Below, one piece after another: positions 17,882 to 27,768 of a stretch of DNA of 64,000 nt (position 1 is the first letter of the stretch; every line of letters starts with the position of its first letter). The DNA comes from Rhizosaccharibacter radicis (GTDB lineage: Bacteria > Pseudomonadota > Alphaproteobacteria > Acetobacterales > Acetobacteraceae), in the NCBI GenBank assembly GCA_024508355.1, contig JAMZEJ010000001.1, forward strand, positions 310,001 to 374,000, read 5' to 3'. The position numbers were made by a program, and so were the translations under genes. Under the pieces are notes generated by a model. The model was given only the letters and a program-made list of their open reading frames with translations, searched no databases and had not been told where the DNA came from.

Positions 17882-18268
17882 TCAGGGGCGGCGGGGAAGC
17901 ATGTCCTGTGTGATCGGGCTGCCGTCCGGCCGCGGCACGAGGCGCAGGCTCCAGCCGGTGGTGGCCTCGTCGATGCGGAAGCTTTGCGCCGCCAGCACCG
18001 TTCGCGGCTGCCCGGGACGCCCGAACAGCGGGTTGCGGCGCACCTCCCACACCGAGCACATGCTGGCCTGCGGATCGGCGACCGGGGTCGCGCGGGCATC
18101 TCCGGCCAGGCCCACATGGGCGAGATCCGCCTGGGCATCCATCTCGTCGAGCCGGGCCAGCACGTCCACGTCGTTGCACCCGCGGGCGGCGCATCCGCCC
18201 AGCAGCAGGACGCCGCCCAGCAGCAGCAGCTCCACCCTCCAGCGGCCCTTCCGGAGGATCGGCGGCAT
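17882..18268 (-). CDS. Small putative lipoprotein
   Basis: A 128-residue product with a good lipoprotein signal: basic start MPPILRKGRWR, a hydrophobic run LLLLGGVLLLGG and a Cys at about residue 25 in the lipobox LGGC. The mature part has two further Cys (GC-ND, MCSV) and the segment RRNPLFGRPGQPRTVLAAQSF, with no family I recognise. Export and lipid anchoring to the envelope are inferred from the signal. A start at 18337 would add 23 residues and make the signal atypically long. It lies upstream of selO on the same strand, 135 bases away. Confidence 0.65.
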   Translation of the reverse strand: MPPILRKGRWRVELLLLGGVLLLGGCAARGCNDVDVLARLDEMDAQADLAHVGLAGDARATPVADPQASMCSVWEVRRNPLFGRPGQPRTVLAAQSFRIDEATTGWSLRLVPRPDGSPITQDMLPRRP

Positions 18269-18458
18269 CCCGCGCGGGGCGGGCGAGGCGGCGGTTCGGA
18301 GGACGGAACGAGGGCCGAACGGGGCGGGGGGCGACATTTGACGGGCGGCTCCGGGAAGCGCATGCGGCGGAAAACCGGCCGCGAACGGATGCCGGATGAT
18401 GGCAGCGGGGCGACGACCACGCAAAAGGGCCGGGCGGGGCCGGAAGGACGGGGTCGGG

Positions 18459-19949
18459 GTGGCGAACAGGATCTGGATCGATGTGGAAGACCTGTTCCAG
18501 TACGCCCGCTTCAACCACCGGCCGAGCGGCATCCAGCGGATCGAGCTCGAGCTGTGCCGGGCCCTGGCCACCGGCCCGGCGGCGGAGCGAATCGGCTTTC
18601 TGCGGCATGCGTCCGGGCGCGACGGCTTCCGGCTGATCCCGTTCGCGGAGGTCGACGCGCTGCATCGCCGGCTCACCACCGCCCCCGACCCCGTCGCGTC
18701 CCCCACCTCCACCCCTGGCCCAGGCGGGTCCGGTTCCCGCACCCCCGCCGCCACCGCGAGCGCGACCACCGGGAACGGCATGGAGGCGGGCGCCCCCGGC
18801 GGTTTCGGCCGGCGCATCGCCTACCGCCTACCGGGCGAGCTGCGCCAGCCGCTGGTGTCGGGCTTCAAGGCGCAGCGCGAGGCGGTGCGCGCGGCCGCCG
18901 AGGCGGGCAGGGCCGTGTTCGATCTGGCCCGGCACGCGGCGCGGCGCTCCGGCGAGGCGGCCGGGGCGCGCGGGCGCGCGCCGGCGACGGGCGTGCCGTT
19001 CGGCACGCAGGCGACGGCGGGCGACGTGTTGCTGGCGCCGGGCTCGCCCTGGTTCCATCCGTTCTACCACCGGCTGGCGGCCCGGGCGCGGCAGGAGCAG
19101 CGGCTGCGGCTGGCGGTGCTGGTGTACGACGCGATCCCGCTGATCCGTCCGGAATGGTGCGAGGAGAACCTGGTGCGGCGTTTCACCGGCTGGGCGCGCA
19201 CCACCCTGCCGCTCGCCGACACGATCCTCACCATCTCGCGCGCCAGCGGAAACGACCTCCGGGCCTGGGCGGCGCGCGAGGGCGTGGCGCTGCGGGCGCC
19301 GCCCGAGGCGATCCCGGTGGGAACCGGCTTCACCGGCGACGGGGATGAAGGTGCGGCGGCGGCGGTGCCTCGGAAACGATCGCCCCGCCTGCCCGCTCCC
19401 GGATCCTACGTGTTGTCGGTGTCGACGCTGGAAGCGCGCAAGAACCACGCGCTGCTGTTCCGGGTGTGGCGCCACCTGCTGGACGAGCGCGGTCCGGACC
19501 GGGTGCCGGTGCTGGTGCTGGCCGGGCGGATCGGCTGGATGGTGGCCGATCTCGTGCAGCAGATCCGGCAGACGAACGGGCTCGGCGGCAGGATCCTGTT
19601 GATCGCCGACGCCTCGGATGCGGAGCTGCGGCAGCTCTACGAGGGCTGCCGGTTCACCGTGTTTCCGTCGTTCTACGAGGGTTGGGGGCTGCCGGTGACG
19701 GAAAGCCTGGGCCAGGGGCGGCCCTGCATCGCGTCCGGCAGCTCGGCGGTGCCGGAAGCCGGAGGCGCGCTCGCCCGTTATTTCGATCCGGAGAACGGCA
19801 CCGAAGCCCTGGCCGCGATCCGGAGCGCCCTGGATGATCCGGCCGGCACCGATGCCTGGGCCGAGAGGATCCGCCGCGAGTTCAGGCCGGTGCCCTGGGC
19901 GGACAGCGCGCGGCGGCTGGTGGCGCTGCTGGACCACGCGCAGGCCTGA
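18459..19949 (+). CDS. Glycosyltransferase family 4 (GT-B) protein
   Basis: Predicted retaining glycosyltransferase of 496 residues, transferring a sugar from a nucleotide-sugar donor during polysaccharide assembly. The N-terminal part begins WIDVEDLFQYARFNHRPSGI, a start seen in GT4 proteins for surface polysaccharides. A Pro/Ala/Gly-rich linker at about residues 75-110 is of low complexity. The C-terminal GT-B domain has VLSVSTLEARKNH (about 310-322) and the donor-binding signature FPSFYEGWGLPVTESLGQG with its paired Glu residues. The GTG at 18459 follows GGAAGG by about 11 bases and gives a natural N-terminus; an ATG at 18396 is the longer alternative. It is isolated from the other sugar genes of the window. 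Confidence 0.85.
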   Translation: MANRIWIDVEDLFQYARFNHRPSGIQRIELELCRALATGPAAERIGFLRHASGRDGFRLIPFAEVDALHRRLTTAPDPVASPTSTPGPGGSGSRTPAATASATTGNGMEAGAPGGFGRRIAYRLPGELRQPLVSGFKAQREAVRAAAEAGRAVFDLARHAARRSGEAAGARGRAPATGVPFGTQATAGDVLLAPGSPWFHPFYHRLAARARQEQRLRLAVLVYDAIPLIRPEWCEENLVRRFTGWARTTLPLADTILTISRASGNDLRAWAAREGVALRAPPEAIPVGTGFTGDGDEGAAAAVPRKRSPRLPAPGSYVLSVSTLEARKNHALLFRVWRHLLDERGPDRVPVLVLAGRIGWMVADLVQQIRQTNGLGGRILLIADASDAELRQLYEGCRFTVFPSFYEGWGLPVTESLGQGRPCIASGSSAVPEAGGALARYFDPENGTEALAAIRSALDDPAGTDAWAERIRREFRPVPWADSARRLVALLDHAQA

Positions 19950-19950
19950 G

Positions 19951-19976
19951 CCCGGCGATCAGCCCCGGCGATCAGC
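19951..19976. repeat. Tandem 13-base direct repeat
   Basis: CCCGGCGATCAGC occurs twice in immediate succession just after the glycosyltransferase stop. Probably a replication slippage product; no function is evident. Confidence 0.6.
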
Positions 19977-20070
19977 AATGAGTGGCGAGCCCTGAAGCGC
20001 TTCGCGGGATCGTGCGGCAACCACCGGCGCCGCCCCGGCTTGCTTCCGGTGCATCGGGAAAGGTGGGACC

Positions 20071-20283
20071 ATGTCCGGAAACAATGATGGATCGGCGCAC
20101 GACAAAGCGCGCGATCTCGTGGAAACCGCGCTGGAGAAGCTGGACGAGGACCGGGACGCGGCGCGTGGCCTGATCCGCAAGGCCGACCGGCTCGATCCCG
20201 GCGCCGCCGACGAGGTGGTGGCCGACCTCGACGAGGATGCAGGCTCCGACCATTCCGCCACAGCCGGCCCCGCCCGCGGCTAG
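20071..20283 (+). CDS. Small acidic protein of unknown function
   Basis: A 70-residue, highly charged protein. Residues 10-58 form a likely helix pair (DKARDLVETALEKLDEDRD, then AARGLIRKADRLDPGAADE), followed by an acidic tail. The start ATG at 20071 is preceded by GGAAAGGTGGG, a good ribosome-binding site, which together with the non-random composition argues for a real gene. No membrane segment, metal motif or known family was recognised. It could be a small cytosolic helper or stress protein; that is a guess from charge and size only. Confidence 0.65.
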   Translation: MSGNNDGSAHDKARDLVETALEKLDEDRDAARGLIRKADRLDPGAADEVVADLDEDAGSDHSATAGPARG

Positions 20284-20687
20284 GCTGGCGCGTGGGAAGG
20301 CGAGCGGCCCTTGCGGCCCTGGCGCCGCCGCCGGGCTGAGCCCCGCTTGAACCGAAAAGCCGGCCGTCGCGACGGTTACCGGGGCTGCGGCGCGAGTGAT
20401 GGATGGCCACGACCTCCATCCGTCTCCCCTGGTGGACATCCCGGCCCGGGTCGCGATCGGCGCGGCGCCAGGGAACCCCGATGCGGCGGCAGGGGCCGGG
20501 TGGGATGCCCCTGCTCAGGCGGTTCCACGTGGTCGACCCGTCGCTCGCCCGGCGCTTGCGAACGTCCGGAGCATGACCGGGGCCGCCGGGTTCCGTTCTC
20601 CATGCAGGCGGGACACTTGGACCCGTGGCCCCGACATTCCCCCCGGCGCGCGACGGGGCGGGGCGGGTGCGGCCAGCCGCCGCGGCG
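20284..20687. other. Intergenic region without a supported gene
   Basis: About 400 GC-rich bases between the small acidic gene and the end of the convergent lytic transglycosylase gene. Several open frames cross it on both strands, but none has a family motif or ribosome-binding site. I see nothing specific in it. Confidence 0.5.
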
Positions 20688-21155
20688 TCAGCCGGCGCGG
20701 GGCAGGAAGATGCGGCGCGCGCTCTCGATCACCATCAGGCGGTACGACATGTTCAGCGCCGGAGTGTGCGAATGGTAGTTGCCGACCGCGCGCATGAGGT
20801 CGCCATGGGTCTCGTCCAGATAGGTGCGCATGATCGCCCCGGACGCCGCGATGTTGTAGCAGGGCTCGTCGCGCAGGCGGCGATACACCACCGGCACCGG
20901 CGCGCCGGTGTAGCGCGACAGCGGCCATAGCCAGCGGGTGTTGACCTGCATCACCCCCAGGTCTTCCGTGTCGTTGGTATTGTGATGCACGCTGCCGGGG
21001 CGGCCGCCCTCGACCGCCTGGATCGATGGCAGCACGCGTGGCGGCAGGTGGTAGATGGACGCGACCAGGGCCATGCAGGCGGCGAACGGAACCGGCATCA
21101 GCCGAAACACCGTGGGTCGGCGGCCGTGCGGGATCGCCGTCCGGGCGGGTGGCAT
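20688..21155 (-). CDS. Lytic transglycosylase-like (SLT domain) protein
   Basis: A 155-residue peptidoglycan-cleaving enzyme candidate, acting in the periplasm to open the wall, often for secretion machines. The SLT fold is suggested by IQAVEGGRPGSVHHNTNDTE (catalytic Glu in AVEGG), then DLGVMQVNTRWLWPLSRYTG, then CYNIAASGAIMRTYL and AVGNYHSHTP, in the order expected for VirB1/PilT-type enzymes. A hydrophobic segment at about residues 20-35 (MPVPFAACMALVASIY) may be the export signal; translation might start there. It lies 61 bases from the divergent type II secretion gene gspG, so a role in inserting that machine through the wall is plausible but inferred. Confidence 0.78.
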   Translation of the reverse strand: MPPARTAIPHGRRPTVFRLMPVPFAACMALVASIYHLPPRVLPSIQAVEGGRPGSVHHNTNDTEDLGVMQVNTRWLWPLSRYTGAPVPVVYRRLRDEPCYNIAASGAIMRTYLDETHGDLMRAVGNYHSHTPALNMSYRLMVIESARRIFLPRAG

Positions 21156-21216
21156 GGCAACGGGCAGGGTCGCGCGCTCGGTCGCATGCGGCCCATTCTA
21201 GAAGGATCGGCGATAG

Positions 21217-21717
21217 ATGTTGAAGAGCCTTGCTCGTCCGCCCCTCGGCGGGGAGCGCCAGCAGGAGCGTGACGGCACGGTCCGTCGCCGGACGCCGCCG
21301 GGCGTCCGTGGCGGCGAGGCGGGGTTCACCCTGCTGGAACTGCTGGTGGTGATCGCGATCCTGGGGCTGCTGATCGGCCTGGTGGCGCCGTCCGTGCTGC
21401 GGCAGCTGGGCGGTGCCAAGCTGAACATCGCCCGTCAGTCCATCGAGCGCATCGGCTCCATCCTCGACCTCTACAAGCTCGATGTCGGCTCTTATCCGAG
21501 CACCGACCAGGGACTGCAGGCGCTGGTGACCAGGCCGGGCGACGCCGAGAACTGGAACGGGCCCTACGTGAAGAGCAACCAGGTGCCGCTCGATCCGTGG
21601 AACCATCCCTTCATCTACCGCAACCCGTCCAACCGGCCGGACCACGATTACGACCTGTGCTCGGCCGGCCCGAACGGCAACGCCGCCGGCGGCAGCGGCG
21701 AGCTCTGCAACAAGTAG
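21217..21717 (+). CDS. gspG: Type II secretion major pseudopilin GspG
   Basis: Major subunit of the type II secretion pseudopilus, assembled in the inner membrane and pushed into the periplasm to drive substrates through the secretin. The 166-residue precursor has a 36-residue leader ending in EAG, then the methylated-pilin start FTLLELLVVIAILGLLIGL, cleaved by the peptidase encoded next. The C-terminal domain shows GspG hallmarks: LDLYKLDVGSYPSTDQGLQA, GPYVKSNQVPLDPWNHPFIY, and DYDLCSAGPNG. The leader is long for this family. It opens the first block of the secretion cluster. Confidence 0.95.
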   Translation: MLKSLARPPLGGERQQERDGTVRRRTPPGVRGGEAGFTLLELLVVIAILGLLIGLVAPSVLRQLGGAKLNIARQSIERIGSILDLYKLDVGSYPSTDQGLQALVTRPGDAENWNGPYVKSNQVPLDPWNHPFIYRNPSNRPDHDYDLCSAGPNGNAAGGSGELCNK

Positions 21718-21750
21718 CGGGGCGGACCGGCGTCGCGCGGGCGCGGCCGG

Positions 21751-22494
21751 ATGGAGCCATCGGCCTGGCTGCTGCTGGCGGCGGCACCGTTCGCGGGCAG
21801 CTTCGCGGGCTTGCTGGTCCGGCGGCTGCCGGAGAACCGGCCGGTGTTGTGGGATCGCAGCCGGTGCGAGCGATGCGGGCAGGCGCTGCGCCCGTGGGAG
21901 CTGGTGCCCCTGTTGTCCTTCGCGCTGCTGCGCGGGCGCTGCGCCCGGTGCCGTGCCCCGATCGCCGCCGATCATCCCCTGATGGAGCTGGCGGCCCTCG
22001 GAATGGCGGCGGCGTCCCTTCTCGCCGCGGGGCGCTGGCACGAGGCCGATGCGGGTTGGGCATGGCTGTCGGCGGCGCTGGGCTGGGTGCTGCTGGTGCT
22101 GGCGCTGGTGGACCTGCGCTGCTTCCGGCTGCCCGACATGCTCACCCTGCCGCTGCTGCTGGGTGGGCTGGCGGCCTGCTGGTGGCGGAACCCCGACGAC
22201 CTCGCGGATCATGCCGCGGCGGCGGCGCTGGGCTACGCGCTTTTTCGTCTCCTGGGCGGCGCCTACCGCCTCCTGCGTGGGCGAGACGGGCTGGGCCAGG
22301 GCGACGCCAAGCTGCTCGCCGCGGCTGGGGCGTGGCTGGGCGCGGAGGGGCTGGGGCCGGTCGTTCTCGTCGGCGCGCTGCTGACCCTGGGGGGTGCGTT
22401 GATCCTGGGGCGGTGGCGCGGCGACTCCATGCTGCCGTTCGGACCGGGCCTCGCGGCCGCCTGCTGGCTGTGGTGGATGGTGCCGCTGGCCTGA
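21751..22494 (+). CDS. gspO: Prepilin peptidase / N-methyltransferase (GspO/PilD type)
   Basis: Inner-membrane aspartic protease that removes the leader of the pseudopilins GspG, H, I, J and K and methylates the new N-terminus. It is 247 residues with about seven to eight membrane helices. The cytosolic N-terminal loop holds the zinc-type CxxC pairs CERCGQ and CARCRA. The catalytic Asp residues are in ALVDLRCFRLPD (about 112-123) and in GLGQGDAKLLAA, the GxGD motif (about 180-191). It lies 33 bases after gspG. Confidence 0.95.
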   Translation: MEPSAWLLLAAAPFAGSFAGLLVRRLPENRPVLWDRSRCERCGQALRPWELVPLLSFALLRGRCARCRAPIAADHPLMELAALGMAAASLLAAGRWHEADAGWAWLSAALGWVLLVLALVDLRCFRLPDMLTLPLLLGGLAACWWRNPDDLADHAAAAALGYALFRLLGGAYRLLRGRDGLGQGDAKLLAAAGAWLGAEGLGPVVLVGALLTLGGALILGRWRGDSMLPFGPGLAAACWLWWMVPLA

Positions 22495-22595
22495 GGGCGA
22501 CCGTCAAACTTCAACAAGCGGTCATCAGGACAGCTGACAAAGGGGTTCCAGATCAGCTAGGTCGCCTACCATCAAAAAATCGTTAGAGACGCGTC

Positions 22596-24137
22596 GTGCA
22601 GGCAGGGATCATCAGCTCGATCAGGCGGAGCGTCGGCCGGTTGGTGGGAGCTTTGGGAACGTGGCGGCCCGGGCGGGATGACGCCTTGTTCCGGCTCCTG
22701 GCCGAGCACACGAGCGACGTGGTGATGCGGCTCGACGCGTCCCTGATCCGCCGCTACGTGTCGCCCGCCAGCATCAGGGTACTGGGATACCGGCCGGAGG
22801 AGCTGGTGGGCGGCCACCCGCGCGGCATCATCCACGCGGCGGATTGGCCGCGGATCCCGCCTCTGCTGGAGGCCGCCCGCCGTTCCTCGGAGCCCGTCTG
22901 CGAGACCTACCGGGTGCGGCACCGCGACGGGCAGTTGATCTGGGTCGAGGGTTCCTACGCGGTGCTGGCCGATGGCGGCTTCGTGGTGTCCCTGCGCGAC
23001 ATCACGCGCCGCAAGCTGGCGGAACAGCGCCTGGAAGCCGCCAACGCGGAGCTGGTCCTGATCGCCAGCCGTGACGGGCTGACCGGGCTCGCCAACCGGC
23101 GGCGTTTCGACGAGATGCTGGCGGCCGAGGTGCGTCGGGCCGCCTGCAAACGCCACCCGCTTTCCCTGGTGCTGCTCGATGTGGACCGCTTCAAGCTCTA
23201 CAACGACGGCTACGGCCACCAGGCCGGCGACGACTGCCTGCGGCTGGTCGCGACGGCCATCGGCGGGGCGGTCCGGCGGCCGGACGATCTGGTGGCGCGC
23301 TATGGCGGCGAGGAGTTCGCCGTGCTGCTGCCCGGGCTCGACGAGAACGAGGCGGCAGCCATCGGCGAGCGGATCCGGCTGGCGGTGCGGACCCTGGCGC
23401 TGACCCACCACGCCAACCGGACCTGCGGCGGACTGGTGACGGCGAGCGTCGGCTGCGCCGGCATCCGGCCGGAAGACCTGGATCCCGGCGGGCCGGTGGC
23501 CGACCTCGCGCGGAAGCTGCTGCACGAGGCCGACCGGGCGCTCTACGAGGGCAAGCGGCGAGGGCGCGACCGTGTGGTGCGGGCTTCCGACGTCCCATCG
23601 AGCCCGGAAGCGCCGGCGATCGATGGCGAGGCCGCGCGACTGGATGCCGTCGCCCGGTTTCGCGACCGGTGCGCCGATGCCGCGCTGCTGGACCGGTTCG
23701 CCCGCATCGCGGCGACGCTGCTCGACATGCCGATCGGCTTCGTGTCGCTCGTGGAACGCGACGGCGTGGTGGTGACGGGACGCCACAACCTGCCTCCGAC
23801 CCGGCTGCCTGGACGCTCGGCGTTTTGCGCCCACACCATCACAGGCCCGGAAGCGCTGGTGGTGGAGGATGCGCGCGAGGATCCGCGGTTCCGCGACGGC
23901 GCCAAGGCGCTGGGAGTGGCGGCGATGCGCTTCTATGCCGGCGTTCCGCTGGTGATGCCGGATGGGAACGGCGGTGGCGGGCACAGGGTGGGAGCCCTTT
24001 GTGTGGCCGACAACCGGCCGAGGGCGACGCTGGACGCCGCGCAACGGTTGACCCTTTCCACCCTGGCCGGGATGATCGTGCGGGAAGTGGTGCCCGCGTC
24101 GGACGCCGAACGCGCCCTTCCGGAACCCGTGTCCTAG
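22596..24137 (+). CDS. PAS-GGDEF-GAF diguanylate cyclase
   Basis: Predicted cyclic-di-GMP synthase of 513 residues. A PAS domain spans about residues 27-140 (SPASIRVLGYRPEELVG, WVEGSYAVLADGGF). The GGDEF domain (about 155-325) has an intact active site ARYGGEEFAVLLPG and, five residues before GGEEF, the inhibitory I-site RxxD as RPDD. A GAF domain (about 360-500) follows, with RSAFCAHTITGPEALVVEDA and FYAGVPLV. The sensor GAF at the C-terminus is an unusual order. No membrane helix is present. The start is a GTG at 22596. It lies between the peptidase gene and gspE, so it may tune secretion through c-di-GMP; that link is inferred from position only. Confidence 0.9.
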   Translation: MQAGIISSIRRSVGRLVGALGTWRPGRDDALFRLLAEHTSDVVMRLDASLIRRYVSPASIRVLGYRPEELVGGHPRGIIHAADWPRIPPLLEAARRSSEPVCETYRVRHRDGQLIWVEGSYAVLADGGFVVSLRDITRRKLAEQRLEAANAELVLIASRDGLTGLANRRRFDEMLAAEVRRAACKRHPLSLVLLDVDRFKLYNDGYGHQAGDDCLRLVATAIGGAVRRPDDLVARYGGEEFAVLLPGLDENEAAAIGERIRLAVRTLALTHHANRTCGGLVTASVGCAGIRPEDLDPGGPVADLARKLLHEADRALYEGKRRGRDRVVRASDVPSSPEAPAIDGEAARLDAVARFRDRCADAALLDRFARIAATLLDMPIGFVSLVERDGVVVTGRHNLPPTRLPGRSAFCAHTITGPEALVVEDAREDPRFRDGAKALGVAAMRFYAGVPLVMPDGNGGGGHRVGALCVADNRPRATLDAAQRLTLSTLAGMIVREVVPASDAERALPEPVS

Positions 24138-24299
24138 CGCATGTCGCGGCATGGGCCGGCGGCAAAACCGGCCCTGCCGCCGCGCCCGGCGCCCGCGACC
24201 TTGGCACGTCCGGACCGCGCCGATCCGCGCGCCGTTCCCACGCGCGCGGGTTTGGCCTCCTTGCGCGCCGTCTGCGCAGCGCCCATCGTCTCCGGCGCC

Positions 24300-26066
<1,767 letters not shown>

Positions 26067-26075
26067 GGACGCGCC

Positions 26076-27308
26076 ATGGCGTCCTGGCGCTTCACCGCCA
26101 TCACGCCCGCGGGCACGCTGGTGCGCGGGGTCACGGAAGCCGGCAGCGAGGCCGAGGCGGTCGCGTTCATCCGCCGGCAGGGCAACATGCCGATGGAGGC
26201 TGTGCCGGTCGGCGGCGGTGGTGGCCGGCTGCTGCGGGCGGGTGCCGGCATGGAGCTGCGCCTGCGACGCACCGGGCTGAAGCGCGCGGAGGTGGCGGCG
26301 ATCACCCGCGAGCTGGCGGTGATGCTGGGGGCCGGACAGGATCTCGACCGCGCGCTGCGCTTCCTGCTGGAAACCGCGCCGGGGCCCCGGGCGCGCTCGG
26401 TGCTGGAAGGGTTGCGCGCGGAGGTGCGGGACGGTTCCACGCTGCACGCAGCCCTCGGGCGGCGGCCGGACAGCTTTCCGCGCCTGTATGTCGGGCTGGT
26501 GCGGGCGGCGGAAGCTGGCGGCAATCTCGGCAGCACGCTGGAACGCATCGCCACCCTGATGGAGCGCGAACGGGCGCTGGTGGCGACGCTGCAATCGGCG
26601 ATGATCTATCCGACGCTCCTGGTGGTGGCGGCGATCGGCTCCATCTGGCTGCTGCTGACCCGGGTGCTGCCGCAGTTCGTGCCGTTGTTCGAGCAGAACG
26701 GCGCGGCACTGCCGCGATCGACGCGGGTGCTGATCGCACTCGGCGACTTCCTGGGCGCCTGGGGGTTGTGGGCGCTGCTGCTGCTGGCCCTGGCGGGGTT
26801 CGGGCTGTGGCGCTCGCTGCGCCGTCCGGCGGTGCGGCTGGCGGCGGACCGGCTGTTGCTGCGGCCGCCGGTACTGGGGCCATTGATGCGCGAGGTGCTG
26901 GCGGCCCGCTTCACCCGCACGCTGGGCACGCTGCTCGGCAACGGCGTGCCGCTGATCGGCGCGATGGCGATCGTGCGGGACGTGATCGGCAACCGCGCGG
27001 TGCTGGCGACGCTGGACCGCGCCACGGACGATGCCAAGGCCGGCGTGGGACTGGCCCGCTCCTTCGAGCGCGAGCGCATCTTCCCGGCCCGCACCGTGCA
27101 CCTGCTGCGCCTGGGCGAGGAAACCGCGCAGCTGGGCGCGATGGCGCTCCGGGCGGCGGAGATCCACGAGGAAGCGGTGCGGCTGCGCTCGCAGCGGCTG
27201 GTGGCGCTGCTGGTGCCGATGATCACCATCCTGATGGGCGCCGCGGTGGCCGGGATCGTGTCGTCGCTGCTGCTGGCGATGCTCAGCCTGAACGATCTCG
27301 CGCAATAG
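26076..27308 (+). CDS. gspF: Type II secretion inner-membrane platform protein GspF
   Basis: Polytopic platform protein that couples the GspE ATPase to pseudopilin assembly. It is 410 residues, with two T2SSF repeats: the first includes TRELAVMLGAGQDLDRALRF, the second includes RFTRTLGTLLGNGVPLIGAM. Three membrane helices are seen at about residues 175-200, 225-250 and 380-402. It sits between gspE (10 bases) and gspH (8 bases), in normal order. Confidence 0.95.
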   Translation: MASWRFTAITPAGTLVRGVTEAGSEAEAVAFIRRQGNMPMEAVPVGGGGGRLLRAGAGMELRLRRTGLKRAEVAAITRELAVMLGAGQDLDRALRFLLETAPGPRARSVLEGLRAEVRDGSTLHAALGRRPDSFPRLYVGLVRAAEAGGNLGSTLERIATLMERERALVATLQSAMIYPTLLVVAAIGSIWLLLTRVLPQFVPLFEQNGAALPRSTRVLIALGDFLGAWGLWALLLLALAGFGLWRSLRRPAVRLAADRLLLRPPVLGPLMREVLAARFTRTLGTLLGNGVPLIGAMAIVRDVIGNRAVLATLDRATDDAKAGVGLARSFERERIFPARTVHLLRLGEETAQLGAMALRAAEIHEEAVRLRSQRLVALLVPMITILMGAAVAGIVSSLLLAMLSLNDLAQ

Positions 27309-27316
27309 GACGGGCG

Positions 27317-27739
27317 ATGCGCCTCGATCGCGGGCGGCCCGAGGCGGGCTTCACCCTGCTGGAGATGATCGTGGTGCTGGCCGTGCTGGGGCTGGTGCTG
27401 CTGGTGGTGCTGGGACGCGGCGCGCCGCATTCGCCGGGGCTGGATTGCCGATTGGCCGCCCGGGCGGTGGCGCAGCAGTTGCGGGAAGCACGCGCCGACA
27501 GCATCGCCACCGACCGGCCGGTGCGGGTGGAACTCGCCGAAGGCGCGCGCAGCCTCCGGGTGGATGGCCGCGAGAAGCGGGCGCTGCCGGGCGCGGCGGC
27601 GATCGGGGCTGGATCGAGCCGCGCGATCCTGTTCCGGCCGGACGGGGGCTCGTCCGGCGGCGCGGTGGTGCTGGCGGAAGGCTCCGTCAGCGCACGGGCG
27701 GAGGTGGACTGGCTGACCGGGACGGTGTCGGTCCGCTAA
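27317..27739 (+). CDS. gspH: Type II secretion minor pseudopilin GspH
   Basis: Minor pseudopilin at or near the pseudopilus tip. The 140-residue precursor has a short basic leader MRLDRGRPEAG and the helix FTLLEMIVVLAVLGLVLLVV. The C-terminal domain shows the GspH pattern LAARAVAQQLREARADSIAT followed by short strands ending in ILFRPDGGSSGG. It ends the first secretion block; a minus-strand gene converges 29 bases beyond. Confidence 0.9.
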   Translation: MRLDRGRPEAGFTLLEMIVVLAVLGLVLLVVLGRGAPHSPGLDCRLAARAVAQQLREARADSIATDRPVRVELAEGARSLRVDGREKRALPGAAAIGAGSSRAILFRPDGGSSGGAVVLAEGSVSARAEVDWLTGTVSVR

Positions 27740-27768
27740 CGACGCCGCCCGCCCGCTCGTGCCGGGGG

